Under the pieces are notes generated by a model, which was not told where the DNA came from, did no database searches, and saw only the letters and a program-made list of their open reading frames with translations. From Persephonella sp. KM09-Lau-8 (GTDB lineage Bacteria > Aquificota > Aquificia > Aquificales > Hydrogenothermaceae): a DNA stretch of 64,000 nucleotides. The DNA lies in NCBI RefSeq assembly GCF_000703085.1, contig NZ_JNLL01000001.1, positions 1,550,001 to 1,614,000 of the forward strand. Reading direction: 5' to 3'. Position numbers and translations under genes: made by a program. Below are positions 8,304 through 18,152 of this stretch, in pieces (positions within the stretch are counted from its first letter, which is position 1; the number at the start of each line of letters is the position of its first letter).

Positions 8304-8939
8304 TTACCCCTTAACAAGTGTATTTTCAAGTTTTTCTATAATATCCATAACTTTTTGATTTTTGGTTTTATAGGTTGCTCTGTTAACAATTAATTTTGCT
8401 GAAGATGGAGCTATCTCTTCTATAACCACCAGACCATTTTCCCTTAAAGTTCTTCCTGTTTCAACAATATCAACAATAAACTCAGATAGGCCTACAAGCG
8501 GTGCAAGTTCTATTGAACCGTAAAGTTCTATTATTTGAACCTCTATACCTTTTTTACCAAAAAATTCCCTTGCTATATTAGGGTATTTTGTTGAGATTTT
8601 TAGGGATGTTGGATTAGAAAAATATTTTTCTCTGTCCTGTGGAAGCCCTGCAACCATTATTGTGCAGGCACCAATTCCCAAATCAACAGGTCTGTAAACA
8701 TCTGGTTTCATTTCCATTAATAAATCATCACCGGCTACCCCAAGGTCAGCAACGCCATATTCCACGTAGGTTGGAACATCCTTTGCTCGGACAAGTAAAA
8801 ACCTGAAATCTGCAGTTTCCAGAATAAGTTTCCTTGAGTTCTGCTGAACTTCTTCCTTTAAAATATCACTCTCTTTAAAAATTTGTATAGTCTGGTCAAA
8901 CAGTCTTCCCTTAGGTAAAGCAACTGTCAGCTTTTCCAT
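8304..8939 (-). CDS. hisG: ATP phosphoribosyltransferase, short form
   Basis: 211 residues: the short form, lacking the C-terminal ACT-like regulatory domain, which elsewhere needs the HisZ subunit. First step of histidine synthesis, joining ATP and PRPP. Motifs: ALPKGRLFDQTIQIF, VEYGVADLGVAGDD, and the PRPP-binding EFIVDIVETGRTLRENGL. No hisZ gene is in this window. It is placed between minE and glmU with three-base gaps, an arrangement with no obvious functional link. Confidence 0.95.
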   Translation of the reverse strand: MEKLTVALPKGRLFDQTIQIFKESDILKEEVQQNSRKLILETADFRFLLVRAKDVPTYVEYGVADLGVAGDDLLMEMKPDVYRPVDLGIGACTIMVAGLPQDREKYFSNPTSLKISTKYPNIAREFFGKKGIEVQIIELYGSIELAPLVGLSEFIVDIVETGRTLRENGLVVIEEIAPSSAKLIVNRATYKTKNQKVMDIIEKLENTLVKG

Positions 8940-8942
8940 AGA

Positions 8943-9194
8943 CTACTCGCTTTCTTCCTTAGCAAATGGTATGCTAATCCACAGCTGGTCTACAGAACCA
9001 TCATTTTTTATCTCAACTTCTATTCTGTGTGAATCAAATTGGGGATATTTGCCAAATACCTGAACCAAATCCTGCTGGAGTATTTCAGCAAAATTTGGTG
9101 GAAGACCCCTTCTTTCATAAGAAAGAATCATCATCAATCTGTTTTTAGCCACCTCAGAAGATTTTTTTCTTTTAAATAGGTCAAATAACGACAT
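8943..9194 (-). CDS. minE: Cell division topological specificity factor MinE
   Basis: 83 residues. N-terminal amphipathic MSLFDLFKRKKSSEVAKNRL targets membranes, followed by the MinD-stimulating LMMILSYERRGLPPN-type segment and a C-terminal dimer domain (QVFGKYPQFDSHRIEVEI). It drives pole-to-pole oscillation or a MinD gradient so that division occurs mid-cell. Two bases after minD. Identification rests on the conserved ILSYERRG/ILQQDLVQVFGKY pattern and on the minCDE order. Confidence 0.92.
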   Translation of the reverse strand: MSLFDLFKRKKSSEVAKNRLMMILSYERRGLPPNFAEILQQDLVQVFGKYPQFDSHRIEVEIKNDGSVDQLWISIPFAKEESE

Positions 9195-9196
9195 TA

Positions 9197-9982
9197 TTAC
9201 CTCCCAAATAACCTTGCAAAAAATCCTTTTTTAACTTCTAACTCATTAAATGGGATATTTTCCCCTTCAAGTCTTCTTGCGATATTCATTAATGCTTTTC
9301 CTGCTGCATATTCCTCATGGAGAACAATTGGTTCTCCTTTGTTTGTAAAGTCCACCATCTTTTCTTCATCTGGGACTATTCCTATTTTGGGAATCTGGAG
9401 TATCTCTTCTATATCTTCAACAGATAACATCTCTCCTTTCTTAACCTGATGGGGTCTTATTCTATTAATGATTAGTTTTATGTTTTCCTTTTCCATTTTC
9501 TCTAACAAGCCAATTATTCTGTCTGCGTCTCTAACAGAGGATACTTCTGGATTTGTGACTACAAGTGCCTCATCGGCAGGAGTTGCAGCTGTTTTAAATC
9601 CCCCTTCTATACCAGCTGGAGAATCTATAAATATATAATCAAATTCCTCCCTGAGCTCATCAACAACCTCTTGTAACTGCTCAGGCTTAACGGCATCTTT
9701 ATCTTTTGTCTGTGCAGCTGGTAGTAGATAAAGTGGATTTCCTCTCTTGTCCTTAACCAGTGCTTTTTTTGCTGGGACTCTTCCCTCAACAACATCCACA
9801 ATGTCATAAACAATTCTGTTTTCCAGCCCCAGTATCATATCCAGATTTCTAAGTCCTATATCTGCATCTATTGTAAGCACCTTTTTTCCCATTTTAGCCA
9901 GTGCTGTGGCTATATTGGCTGTTACTGTAGTTTTTCCTACCCCACCTTTTCCTGATGTTACAACCAAAACTCTTGCTGTCAT
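9197..9982 (-). CDS. minD: Septum site-determining ATPase MinD
   Basis: 261 residues. Walker A SGKGGVGKTT near residue 11, TIDADIGLRNLDMILGLENR, Walker B FIDSPAGIEGG, and a C-terminal amphipathic helix (LEVKKGFFARLFGR) for membrane targeting. MinD recruits MinC to the membrane and is released by MinE. Order minC-minD-minE is the classic one. The paralogue at 1772-2635 lacks this membrane helix pattern and belongs to flagellar placement. Confidence 0.96.
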   Translation of the reverse strand: MTARVLVVTSGKGGVGKTTVTANIATALAKMGKKVLTIDADIGLRNLDMILGLENRIVYDIVDVVEGRVPAKKALVKDKRGNPLYLLPAAQTKDKDAVKPEQLQEVVDELREEFDYIFIDSPAGIEGGFKTAATPADEALVVTNPEVSSVRDADRIIGLLEKMEKENIKLIINRIRPHQVKKGEMLSVEDIEEILQIPKIGIVPDEEKMVDFTNKGEPIVLHEEYAAGKALMNIARRLEGENIPFNELEVKKGFFARLFGR

Positions 9983-10004
9983 AATTAATACCCCTACTTC
10001 TTGT

Positions 10005-10616
10005 TTATTTGATACTTTCTATAACAATGCTATTTCCATCAATGTATGCCTTTTCTGGATACTCGGGCATTTCTTGTTGCTCAATATTATCAGGAGCTCT
10101 GGTATAGAAACTTGCTATTCTTAACTGCTGTGGCATTAACTTAAGTGCCATAACAGTTGCCGTTTCATCCCCGTTGGCTCCTGCATGAACAACACCCCTC
10201 AGGGCACCCATTACTATGATGTTTCCTGAAGCAATTATATATGCGTCAGGATTGACATCTCCTATAACAAGGACATCTCCGTCATACTCTATTCTCTGAC
10301 CACTTCTCAGGGTTTTGTTAATAATCTTCAGTGATTTTTTCTCTGTGATTTCAGGTATCTGTCTCTTTGGTTTTTCCTTTTTTTCGTTTTTGTAGCCTAA
10401 AACTTTAGTATTGTATTTTTTTAGTAATTCTTCAATTTTTTGTATTTCTTCATCAGAATAATCTGTATCTGATATATCAAGTATTGAAACAGAACCTTTA
10501 AAAAATGCAGAAGATAATTTCTCCTCTAATTCTTTTAAATTTTCTTCAAGGGATTTATTTTTGTCTAATTTAATAAGTAAAGCTGGAACAGTGACACCTT
10601 TAATTTCTAATCCCAA
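10005..10616 (-). CDS. minC: Septum site-determining protein MinC
   Basis: 203 residues. An N-terminal FtsZ-destabilising domain (about 1-95), a linker rich in Lys/Pro/Glu, and a C-terminal right-handed beta-helix (about 110-195) with LRSGQRIEYDGDVLVIGDVN, GNIIVMGALRGVVHAG and LMPQQLRIASFYTRAPD, all diagnostic of MinC. It inhibits FtsZ ring formation at poles. First gene of the minus-strand operon, 22 bases before minD; its promoter lies in the 90-base divergent gap shared with lysA. Confidence 0.93.
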   Translation of the reverse strand: MGLEIKGVTVPALLIKLDKNKSLEENLKELEEKLSSAFFKGSVSILDISDTDYSDEEIQKIEELLKKYNTKVLGYKNEKKEKPKRQIPEITEKKSLKIINKTLRSGQRIEYDGDVLVIGDVNPDAYIIASGNIIVMGALRGVVHAGANGDETATVMALKLMPQQLRIASFYTRAPDNIEQQEMPEYPEKAYIDGNSIVIESIK

Positions 10617-10627
10617 AGTTATCTCTC

Positions 10628-10656
10628 TTGAGTAATTTTTGTATATAAACTATCAT
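10628..10656 (+). promoter_or_regulatory. Candidate promoter of lysA-purD
   Basis: TTGAGT (10628-10633), 17 bases, TATCAT (10651-10656): four of six matches at each hexamer with ideal spacing, in the only gap upstream of lysA. The same gap must hold the divergent minC promoter, which I could not pick out. AT-rich background makes chance matches likely. Confidence 0.35.
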
Positions 10657-10706
10657 AATATACCTTAGAGTAAGATTTCAATTTATAGGAGGAATTCCTG
10701 AAAAAT

Positions 10707-11993
10707 ATGGAAGAATCTTTCAATTCTTATTTTAGATATAAAGGAAATCAGCTTTTTTGTGAAGATATTCCTGCTAAAGATATTGTTGCTGAATATGGAA
10801 CTCCTGTTTATATATACAGCAAAAAGGCAATAGAAGACAAAATAAAGCAATACAAAGAGGCTTTTTCAGGTTATCCAACCCAGATATGTTATGCAGCAAA
10901 GGCAAACTCAAATCTATCCATTTTAAAAATATTTAATAAACATGGACTTGGGCTTGATATTGTTTCTGGAGGAGAGCTTTACAGAGGACTAAAGGCAGGA
11001 TTTCCTCCAGATAAAATTGTTTATGCAGGGGTAGGTAAAACGGATAATGAATTAATTCAGGCTATTGATGCAGGAATACTTTCCTTTAATGTTGAGAGTT
11101 TAATGGAACTGGATGTTTTAAATGAACTTGCTGGAAAATTAGGTAAAAAAGCAAATGTATCTATCAGAATAAACCCTGATGTTGACCCGAAAACACATCC
11201 TTATATCTCAACAGGAATGAAAAAAAGTAAGTTTGGCATAGATATGGAAGATGCTGAAGAAGCATTTTTAAAAGCAAATAAACTGCCAAACCTTAATCTT
11301 GTTGGTATTCACTGTCATATTGGTTCACAAATTATGGATGTTTCCCCATATAAAGAAGCTGTTGAAAAAACTGTGGAACTGGTATTAAAACTACAGAAAA
11401 AAGGAATAAATCTTAAACATATAGATATTGGCGGTGGACTTGGAATTAAATACAAACCTGAAGACAATCCACCCCATCCCAGAGAGCTGGCAGAAGCAGT
11501 TATTCCAGTTGTCCGTGAAACAGGACTTAAACTGCTTATTGAACCGGGAAGGTCTTTAATAGGAGAGGCTGGCATACTGGTATCTCAGGTATTATTCCTG
11601 AAGGATAAAGGAGATAAACACTTTATCATAATAGATGCAGGTATGAATGATCTGCTCAGACCGGCAATGTATAACGCTTACCATCATATTATTTCTGTAG
11701 AAAAGAAAAAGGAAAAATTAGTGGCTGATATAGTGGGACCTATCTGTGAGACAGGAGATTTCTTTGCCCTTGATAGGGAAATAGACGATGTCCAGAGGGG
11801 AGATTTTCTTGCTGTTATGAGTGCTGGTGCCTATGGATTTTCAATGGCCTCAAACTATAACACAAGACCCAGAGCAGCAGAAGTTCTAATAGATGGCAAC
11901 AGGGCATATCTGATTAGAGAAAGGGAAACTTATGACTATATTGTTCAGCCTGAATTAGATGCTTTAAATAATATAGATGGAGAGGTGAAATAG
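10707..11993 (+). CDS. lysA: Diaminopimelate decarboxylase
   Basis: 428 residues. Converts meso-diaminopimelate to L-lysine with PLP. The PLP lysine is K65 in CYAAKANSN; HIGSQI, the phosphate-binding GGGLGIKY, EPGRSLIGEAG and the CETGDFF substrate motif follow in alanine-racemase-fold order. The ribosome site AGGAGGA is 13 bases before the ATG, which is rather far; an in-frame CTG at 10698 would be better spaced but is an unlikely start. The stop is immediately followed by the purD ATG. Confidence 0.96.
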   Translation: MEESFNSYFRYKGNQLFCEDIPAKDIVAEYGTPVYIYSKKAIEDKIKQYKEAFSGYPTQICYAAKANSNLSILKIFNKHGLGLDIVSGGELYRGLKAGFPPDKIVYAGVGKTDNELIQAIDAGILSFNVESLMELDVLNELAGKLGKKANVSIRINPDVDPKTHPYISTGMKKSKFGIDMEDAEEAFLKANKLPNLNLVGIHCHIGSQIMDVSPYKEAVEKTVELVLKLQKKGINLKHIDIGGGLGIKYKPEDNPPHPRELAEAVIPVVRETGLKLLIEPGRSLIGEAGILVSQVLFLKDKGDKHFIIIDAGMNDLLRPAMYNAYHHIISVEKKKEKLVADIVGPICETGDFFALDREIDDVQRGDFLAVMSAGAYGFSMASNYNTRPRAAEVLIDGNRAYLIRERETYDYIVQPELDALNNIDGEVK

Positions 11994-13277
<1,284 letters not shown>

Positions 13278-13278
13278 G

Positions 13279-13301
13279 CAGGGGATATCTTCCCCTGTTT
13301 T
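13279..13301 (+). terminator. Rho-independent terminator after purD
   Basis: CAGGGGA (13279-13285), loop TATCT, TCCCCTG (13291-13297), then TTTTA. Seven-bp perfect stem beginning two bases after the purD stop. The minus-strand gene stop lies at the T run. Confidence 0.8.
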
Positions 13302-13686
13302 ATATATAATCCTTCAATAAAACAGACAAAATCATAAAAAAACCACCAAAACCGGCCAGTATTATTCCAATTGTTCCATTACGGGAAAGCTGATTAATAA
13401 CGATACTATTTATATCTGTTTTATCAATAAATCTAATTTTTTCCACAGGAATTTTTTGACCATCAACAGATAAAACAATCCTGCCGTCTTTTCTTTCTAT
13501 TGCTTTTATCTGGCCGCTTAAATGTTTTCCATCATATAACACAATACTAACAGTTTTATTTTCAGGGATAAATTTCTTATATAAAGACAGCTCATCAATA
13601 TTTAAAAAATAATAACCTGTTATAACAGAAATAAATCCTCCTAGGAAAAGAGCATAAAGGAAAATAGAGGTAAAAATTCTTTTCAT
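13300..13686 (-). CDS. Unknown membrane protein with two terminal helices
   Basis: 128 residues. Hydrophobic segments at about 8-28 and 102-122 flank a soluble middle (about 30-100) of beta character, SIVLYDGKHLSGQIKAIERK followed by GRIVLSVDGQKIPVEKIRFI, which resembles a small SH3-like or Sm-like barrel of two repeated strands. With both ends as membrane helices the middle would lie outside the cytoplasm. Not assigned to a family. The ATG overlaps the cvpA stop by four bases, so the two are coupled. Confidence 0.7.
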   Translation of the reverse strand: MKRIFTSIFLYALFLGGFISVITGYYFLNIDELSLYKKFIPENKTVSIVLYDGKHLSGQIKAIERKDGRIVLSVDGQKIPVEKIRFIDKTDINSIVINQLSRNGTIGIILAGFGGFFMILSVLLKDYI

Positions 13687-14114
13687 CTTTTCATCAATTC
13701 CAGAATTTTAGAGTCAGCGGTAAGCTGTCCAATAAAGTTATTGGTTATAGAAAAGTAGTAAACGGTAGAGAGAATAATCAGGAATACCAGAAAACCTCCA
13801 ATAGCTCCAAGTGTCCTGTCTGCAATAGAAAATTTTTTCTTTTTGTAAATATGACTTTTTATATACCTGTAAATAAAAAAAGAAAGACCAAAAAAAGTTA
13901 TTAAAATCAGAAAAAAGGAAAAAAAAGAAAGTATCAGCTGGGAAGTTTTGAAATAATTTGATAAAAAGCTGGCAAAAGGTTTTTCATAATAAAGGGCTAC
14001 AAAAAACCCAGCCCCTATTCCTATACTTTTTATAAAAAGCTCAGTAAATCCTCTGTATGCTCCCAGCAAAAGAAGATATAAAAGTAAAACAGATAAAATT
14101 AAATCAAGCACCAT
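13683..14114 (-). CDS. CvpA-family membrane protein
   Basis: 143 residues with about four membrane helices. The first (VLDLILSVLLLYLLLLGAYRG) plus FTELFIKSIGIGAGFFVALYY is the usual CvpA pattern: a helix, then a Gly-rich loop and helix. CvpA proteins affect envelope stability and colicin V export in enteric bacteria; the precise role is unsettled. It overlaps yqeY by one base and the next gene by four, in the rpsU operon. Confidence 0.8.
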   Translation of the reverse strand: MVLDLILSVLLLYLLLLGAYRGFTELFIKSIGIGAGFFVALYYEKPFASFLSNYFKTSQLILSFFSFFLILITFFGLSFFIYRYIKSHIYKKKKFSIADRTLGAIGGFLVFLIILSTVYYFSITNNFIGQLTADSKILELMKR

Positions 14115-14563
14115 TACCCGGAAAGTTTATTTTTAACTATAGCACTGACTGTTGCCCCGTCAGCTCTACCTTTGACTTTGTCAAGGACAGCTTTCATAAC
14201 CCTGCCCATATCCTTCATAGAGGAAGCACCCAGCTCTGCTATTGTTTCATTAATGATTTTTTCCAGCTCTTCCTGAGAAAGAGGCTGGGGCAGGAACTCC
14301 TGAACCACACCAAGCTCAAATTCTTCCTTTTGGGCAAGGTCTTCCCTGCCAGCTTCCCTGTATTGCTTTATAGATTCCTTTCTCTGTTTTGCGTATCTCT
14401 GTAAAACTTCTATTATTTCTTCGTCTGATAACTCTTTTTTCTTATCTATCTGAACTTTTTTAATCTCAGATATAAGCATACGAATAACAGATAATCTATC
14501 CTTTTGGCCGCTTTTCATAGCGGCTTTCATCTCATCTTGAAGCTTCTTAAGAAGCTCAGCCAT
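14114..14563 (-). CDS. YqeY/GatB-tail-like protein
   Basis: 149 residues, all helical, related to the C-terminal tRNA-binding domain of GatB. LQDEMKAAMKSGQKDRLSVIRMLISEIKK at the N-terminus and the C-terminal DMGRVMKAVLDKVKGRADG are diagnostic of the YqeY family. Function is not well established. It lies 10 bases after rpsU; rpsU-yqeY pairing is very common in bacteria and supports the call. Confidence 0.9.
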   Translation of the reverse strand: MAELLKKLQDEMKAAMKSGQKDRLSVIRMLISEIKKVQIDKKKELSDEEIIEVLQRYAKQRKESIKQYREAGREDLAQKEEFELGVVQEFLPQPLSQEELEKIINETIAELGASSMKDMGRVMKAVLDKVKGRADGATVSAIVKNKLSG

Positions 14564-14573
14564 TATAAACTCC

Positions 14574-14774
14574 TTATAAAAGACCTTTTTTCTTGAGTGC
14601 CTTAATTAATCTTTTTCTTGCTGCTCTTTGTTTTCTCTTTCTTTTAACAGAAGGTTTTTCATAGAACTCTCTTCTTTTCATTTCTGTGATAATACCTTCT
14701 TTTTCGCATATTTTCTTGAATCTTTTTAAAGCTTTTTCGAAGCTTTCTCCTTCCTGAACTCTAACTACTGCCAT
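14574..14774 (-). CDS. rpsU: Ribosomal protein bS21
   Basis: 66 residues, basic. [21 protein letters not shown] and the following basic helices ([19 protein letters not shown]) are typical of bS21, a small-subunit protein near the anti-Shine-Dalgarno end of 16S rRNA. Good AGGAGG site in front. First gene of the rpsU-yqeY-cvpA-unknown operon. A small basic protein in an ordinary context; confident call. Confidence 0.95.
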   Translation of the reverse strand: MAVVRVQEGESFEKALKRFKKICEKEGIITEMKRREFYEKPSVKRKRKQRAARKRLIKALKKKGLL

Positions 14775-14843
14775 CTAATATCAGTCCTCCTTTATTAAGA
14801 TTTTTTTAGATTTTTATAGGATAAAACAGTTTATCTATCTGTG

Positions 14844-15164
14844 TCAAAGTTTTGTCACCCTGTAAATATCTTCCTTATCCTCATAATACAAAATAATCTC
14901 AAAATTATCTAAGCTCTGTAAAATTTCAAGCATTTTAGGTTCTTTAACTTTTAGATATTTTTTGGTAGTGGTCAGGTCTTCAATATCCTCTGAAGGTAAA
15001 GTATCCACCGAAAATATTTCCTGATTTGATTTCCATATTCGGGATATTAATCCCATGGTAGGATGTTCCTGAACTTCTATAGGGAACATAGAGATAAGTT
15101 GTTGAGGTGTTATGGTTATCTCTAATTTGGTTGGATAAAATCTTTCAAGCCTAAAATGGCTCAA
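14844..15164 (-). CDS. Unknown small soluble protein
   Basis: 106 residues, no signal peptide, no cysteines, mixed alpha/beta with a C-terminal NFEIILYYEDKEDIYRVTKL strand pair. I recognise no family. It lies between the peroxiredoxin terminator and rpsU, about 70 bases before rpsU, which has its own ribosome site; a weak AAAGGATG lies about 10 bases before the ATG. Whether it shares a transcript with rpsU is unclear. Coding is supported by length and normal composition, not by homology. Confidence 0.6.
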   Translation of the reverse strand: MSHFRLERFYPTKLEITITPQQLISMFPIEVQEHPTMGLISRIWKSNQEIFSVDTLPSEDIEDLTTTKKYLKVKEPKMLEILQSLDNFEIILYYEDKEDIYRVTKL

Positions 15165-15206
15165 ATAAGCTCACATCCTTTCTTTTTTTAATTATTATAA
15201 CATAAA

Positions 15207-15222
15207 GCCCCCGTCTGGGGGC
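15207..15222 (-). terminator. Terminator of the peroxiredoxin gene
   Basis: Six-bp perfect stem GCCCCC/GGGGGC with a four-base loop, about eight bases after the stop of the minus-strand peroxiredoxin gene. On the minus strand the stem is followed by TTTATG, a short T run. Confidence 0.7.
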
Positions 15223-15229
15223 AAGTTTA

Positions 15230-15832
15230 TTATTCATTGAGAGCTTCGTAAACGTGTCCAACAAGCTCTTCAGAAGGTTTGAGTGTTTTCTTACCAGGTT
15301 CCCATTTAGCTGGGCAAGCTTCTTCTGGGTGTCCAATAAGGTAAGCATTGGCTTCCATTTTTCTTAGAAGCTCATCAGCATTTCTTCCAACATTGTAGAA
15401 GTTAACTTCAGAACCTACAAGTTTTCCTTCTGGAGATATGATGAATGTTCCTCTGAGTGCAAGTCCTGTATTTTCATCATAAACACCAAACATTCTTGAA
15501 ATTTTTCCTGTTGGGTCAGCACCCATTGGGTATTTTACATTTTCAAGAAGTTTTTCATCTTTGTGCCATGCAAGGTGAACGAATTTTGTATCTGTAGAAA
15601 CTGAAACAACTTCAGCTCCCAGCTCTTTGAGTTTTGGATAAACTTCTGCAAGGTCAGCTAATTCGGTTGGACATACAAATGTAAAGTCTGCTGGGTAGAA
15701 GAAGAGAATTGTCCATTTTCCTTCTTCTTTAGCTTTTTTGAGAGAGAATGTTCCGAATTTTCCTGTTTCAGGCTCGTAAGTTTCCATTTCAAAATCTGGA
15801 ACTTCCTGACCTACTAAGATAATTTCTGACAT
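15230..15832 (-). CDS. 2-Cys peroxiredoxin (AhpC/Prx1 type)
   Basis: 200 residues. The peroxidatic cysteine is C54 in FVCPTE and the resolving one C173 in EEACPAKW, as in typical 2-Cys peroxiredoxins. It reduces H2O2 and organic hydroperoxides, fed by thioredoxin or a dedicated reductase not present here. Strong AAGGAGGT ribosome site. Single-gene unit with its own terminator. The 100 bases upstream hold an AT-rich stretch with ATCATTATCATTAATG, vaguely like a Fur/PerR half-site, which I do not claim as an operator. Confidence 0.95.
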   Translation of the reverse strand: MSEIILVGQEVPDFEMETYEPETGKFGTFSLKKAKEEGKWTILFFYPADFTFVCPTELADLAEVYPKLKELGAEVVSVSTDTKFVHLAWHKDEKLLENVKYPMGADPTGKISRMFGVYDENTGLALRGTFIISPEGKLVGSEVNFYNVGRNADELLRKMEANAYLIGHPEEACPAKWEPGKKTLKPSEELVGHVYEALNE

Positions 15833-15935
15833 TTTTCTTACCTCCTTTAATTTTTGCTATTAATTAATTTTAGCTGATTTTTATAAAGTTTACATTAATG
15901 ATAATGATTCCTGATTAGATTGGTAATGATATTTC

Positions 15936-17642
15936 TCATATCTGGGATGGTTTCATGTCTTTGATTATGAAATCTACTGTTATTTTGCCGTTCCAGTTTG
16001 ATATTTTTGGTGTGTAAACAATATCAACATACATTCCAACCGACAGATTTTTTATGTGTTCTGCAAAATTCCACCAGAGTCCCTGAAAAGCATTTTTTTG
16101 TTTGTCTACAAACCAGAATTTAAGATGCTGATTTGTGGGGCCTACAGTAATAAAATCACTGATTCTAAGATTTTTTGCCATAAAAACAGGATAAGGATTT
16201 CCTTCTCCAAACGGTTCAAGAATCGAAAGCTGACGGACTTTTTCAGGTGTCCAGTAAGAAAGTGGAACTTCCATATCTATTTCTATAACAGGAAGTTGCT
16301 CATCAGGTGATATCTCCCTAAGTGTATTTGATATAGCCTGTTTTAGTTTAGGTATGTTCTGGGTTTTTATGGTTAACCCTGCTGCAAGAGCGTGTCCTCC
16401 AAATCTTTCAAATAAATGGGAGTGTTGCTGCATTATTTCGTATATATTTAATCCAGGGACACTTCTTGCAGAGCCAACAGCTTTACCATTTTTCTTGGCA
16501 AGGACAATAGCGGGCATTTTATATTTTTCTACCAGTCTCCCTGCCACTATCCCAACTATTCCAGGATGCCATTTTTCATCTGCCACAACTATACTGTTTA
16601 ACTCTTTTTCTTTTTTTATTTTTTGTTCCACTTCTTTAAATGCATGCTCAGTAAATTTCTGTCTTTTTTTGTTTAAAAATTCAAGTTCATTGGAAATCTG
16701 TTTTCCTGTTGATTCTCTGGCTGTTATAAGCAGTTTAACTGCCTTTTTGGCGTCATCCAACCTTCCAGCTGCATTTAAACGAGGAGCAATATTAAAACCT
16801 ATCTCAAATGAGGAAACCTTTTCTACCGATATACTTTCAAGTAATGCTTTAATACCCGGTCTTTTTCTTTTATTTATTTCTTCTATCCCTTTTTTAACAA
16901 ATATTCTGTTTATAAGGGATAATGGAACAACATCGGCAACAGTGCCTATGGCAACAATATCAAGATAAGGTTTTAGTTTTACGTCAATTCCTAATAATCT
17001 TCTTAGCATTATCAGCAAATAAAAAGATATTCCAACAGACGCCAGATGCTTGAATAACGGGTTTATATCCGAATGAAGCTTTGGGTTAAGAATTAATATT
17101 TTTTCTTCCTGCCAGTTTGGATTTTCAGGTTCATGATGGTCTAATACAAAAACCTCAAGGCCAAGTTTTTTCGCCAACAAAAGCTCCTCATGGGCATTTG
17201 TTCCACTATCTACAACAATAAGGACATCGGCAAGCTGGCTTATTTTACGGATAGCCTTTGTGTTAAGGCCATATCCTTCATCAAACCTGCTGGGAATGTA
17301 ATACTTAACATCTGCCCCTATGTCTCTGAAAAAATTCACCAGCAAAGCTGTGCTGGTTATACCATCAGCATCATAATCGCCATAAATAACAAATTTCTTT
17401 TTCTGTTTTACAAGGGTTGCAATTCTATGGGCTACCTTATCAAGGTCAAAGAAAAGCTGAGGATCTAAGAGTTTTTGGAGAGATGGATATATATTATCTT
17501 CATCAAGATTATTATTAAAAAGCTCTCTCCTGTTGTATATTAGCTGTCCTAAAACATGGCCATAATTCTGCACTACCTCCTGTGGTGCCTTGTTCTTCTC
17601 TGATATTATTATCCATCTTCTTCCTGAAAGTCCGGTGGCCAT
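15936..17642 (-). CDS. recJ: Single-stranded-DNA exonuclease RecJ
   Basis: 568 residues. DHH phosphoesterase motifs in order: DYDADG (89-94), DSG (145-147), DHH (168-170), NPK, then the DHHA1 part (EKWHPGIVGIVAGRL, GSARSVPG, and GGHALAAG), and a C-terminal OB-like domain. It degrades ssDNA 5' to 3' in recombination and mismatch repair with Mn2+ or Mg2+. Length fits the family. Stands alone between the peroxiredoxin gene and the divergent gene at 17727. Confidence 0.95.
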   Translation of the reverse strand: MATGLSGRRWIIISEKNKAPQEVVQNYGHVLGQLIYNRRELFNNNLDEDNIYPSLQKLLDPQLFFDLDKVAHRIATLVKQKKKFVIYGDYDADGITSTALLVNFFRDIGADVKYYIPSRFDEGYGLNTKAIRKISQLADVLIVVDSGTNAHEELLLAKKLGLEVFVLDHHEPENPNWQEEKILILNPKLHSDINPLFKHLASVGISFYLLIMLRRLLGIDVKLKPYLDIVAIGTVADVVPLSLINRIFVKKGIEEINKRKRPGIKALLESISVEKVSSFEIGFNIAPRLNAAGRLDDAKKAVKLLITARESTGKQISNELEFLNKKRQKFTEHAFKEVEQKIKKEKELNSIVVADEKWHPGIVGIVAGRLVEKYKMPAIVLAKKNGKAVGSARSVPGLNIYEIMQQHSHLFERFGGHALAAGLTIKTQNIPKLKQAISNTLREISPDEQLPVIEIDMEVPLSYWTPEKVRQLSILEPFGEGNPYPVFMAKNLRISDFITVGPTNQHLKFWFVDKQKNAFQGLWWNFAEHIKNLSVGMYVDIVYTPKISNWNGKITVDFIIKDMKPSQI

Positions 17643-17726
17643 GTTTTATCCTATTTTTGTTTTTGTGTCATATATTATAACAATCTATGTATAATAATTT
17701 GAAATAACAGAGAAAGAGGTCTGAAA

Positions 17727-18152
17727 TTGGGTAAAATCATAAAGTTTAATAAACCTCAAGAAGATGAAAATAATCAGCAAAAGTCTGAAATAGAATCACA
17801 CTCAAATGTTAAAAATATTTTCTCTGTAGAAGCTTTAGCAGATAAAGTCAGAAAAGGGGTTGAAGAATATATACTTTATAACTTTGCAGTAAAAGAGATA
17901 TTAGGAATGGATATTGTTTTTAAAGAAAATGATAAAAAGGAAATAGGTGTTTTAGGGGCGATTGCATACGAGCATAAACGTAAGCCTGGAACATTTATCG
18001 CTGATTTTATAGGAAAGGGACATATAGATAATAAAGACAATGTAGTAATAGACGAGCTTGCCTTTAGGGCAGGTGAACCTGAATACTACAACACAATATC
18101 TAAAATTTTAAAGGCAAAAAAATTACTACCTGAAATAAAGGAGAAGGAATAA
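17727..18152 (+). CDS. Unknown soluble protein, TTG start
   Basis: 141 residues from a TTG at 17727, chosen because AGAAAGAGGT lies about seven bases before it and no in-frame ATG is available until far inside. The first 30 residues are hydrophilic and disordered (KPQEDENNQQKSEIES), then a folded part with FSVEALADKVRKGVEEYILYNF and GVLGAIAYEHKRKPGTF. No family is recognised; no signal peptide. The last base overlaps the ATG of the next gene, so it is coupled to the nitronate monooxygenase-type protein. Confidence 0.65.
   Translation: MGKIIKFNKPQEDENNQQKSEIESHSNVKNIFSVEALADKVRKGVEEYILYNFAVKEILGMDIVFKENDKKEIGVLGAIAYEHKRKPGTFIADFIGKGHIDNKDNVVIDELAFRAGEPEYYNTISKILKAKKLLPEIKEKE

Noticed and set aside
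15850-15935. Fur/PerR box upstream of the peroxiredoxin gene
   Set aside because: ATCATTATCATTAATG resembles half of a Fur site, but no second half is present and the background is AT-rich.
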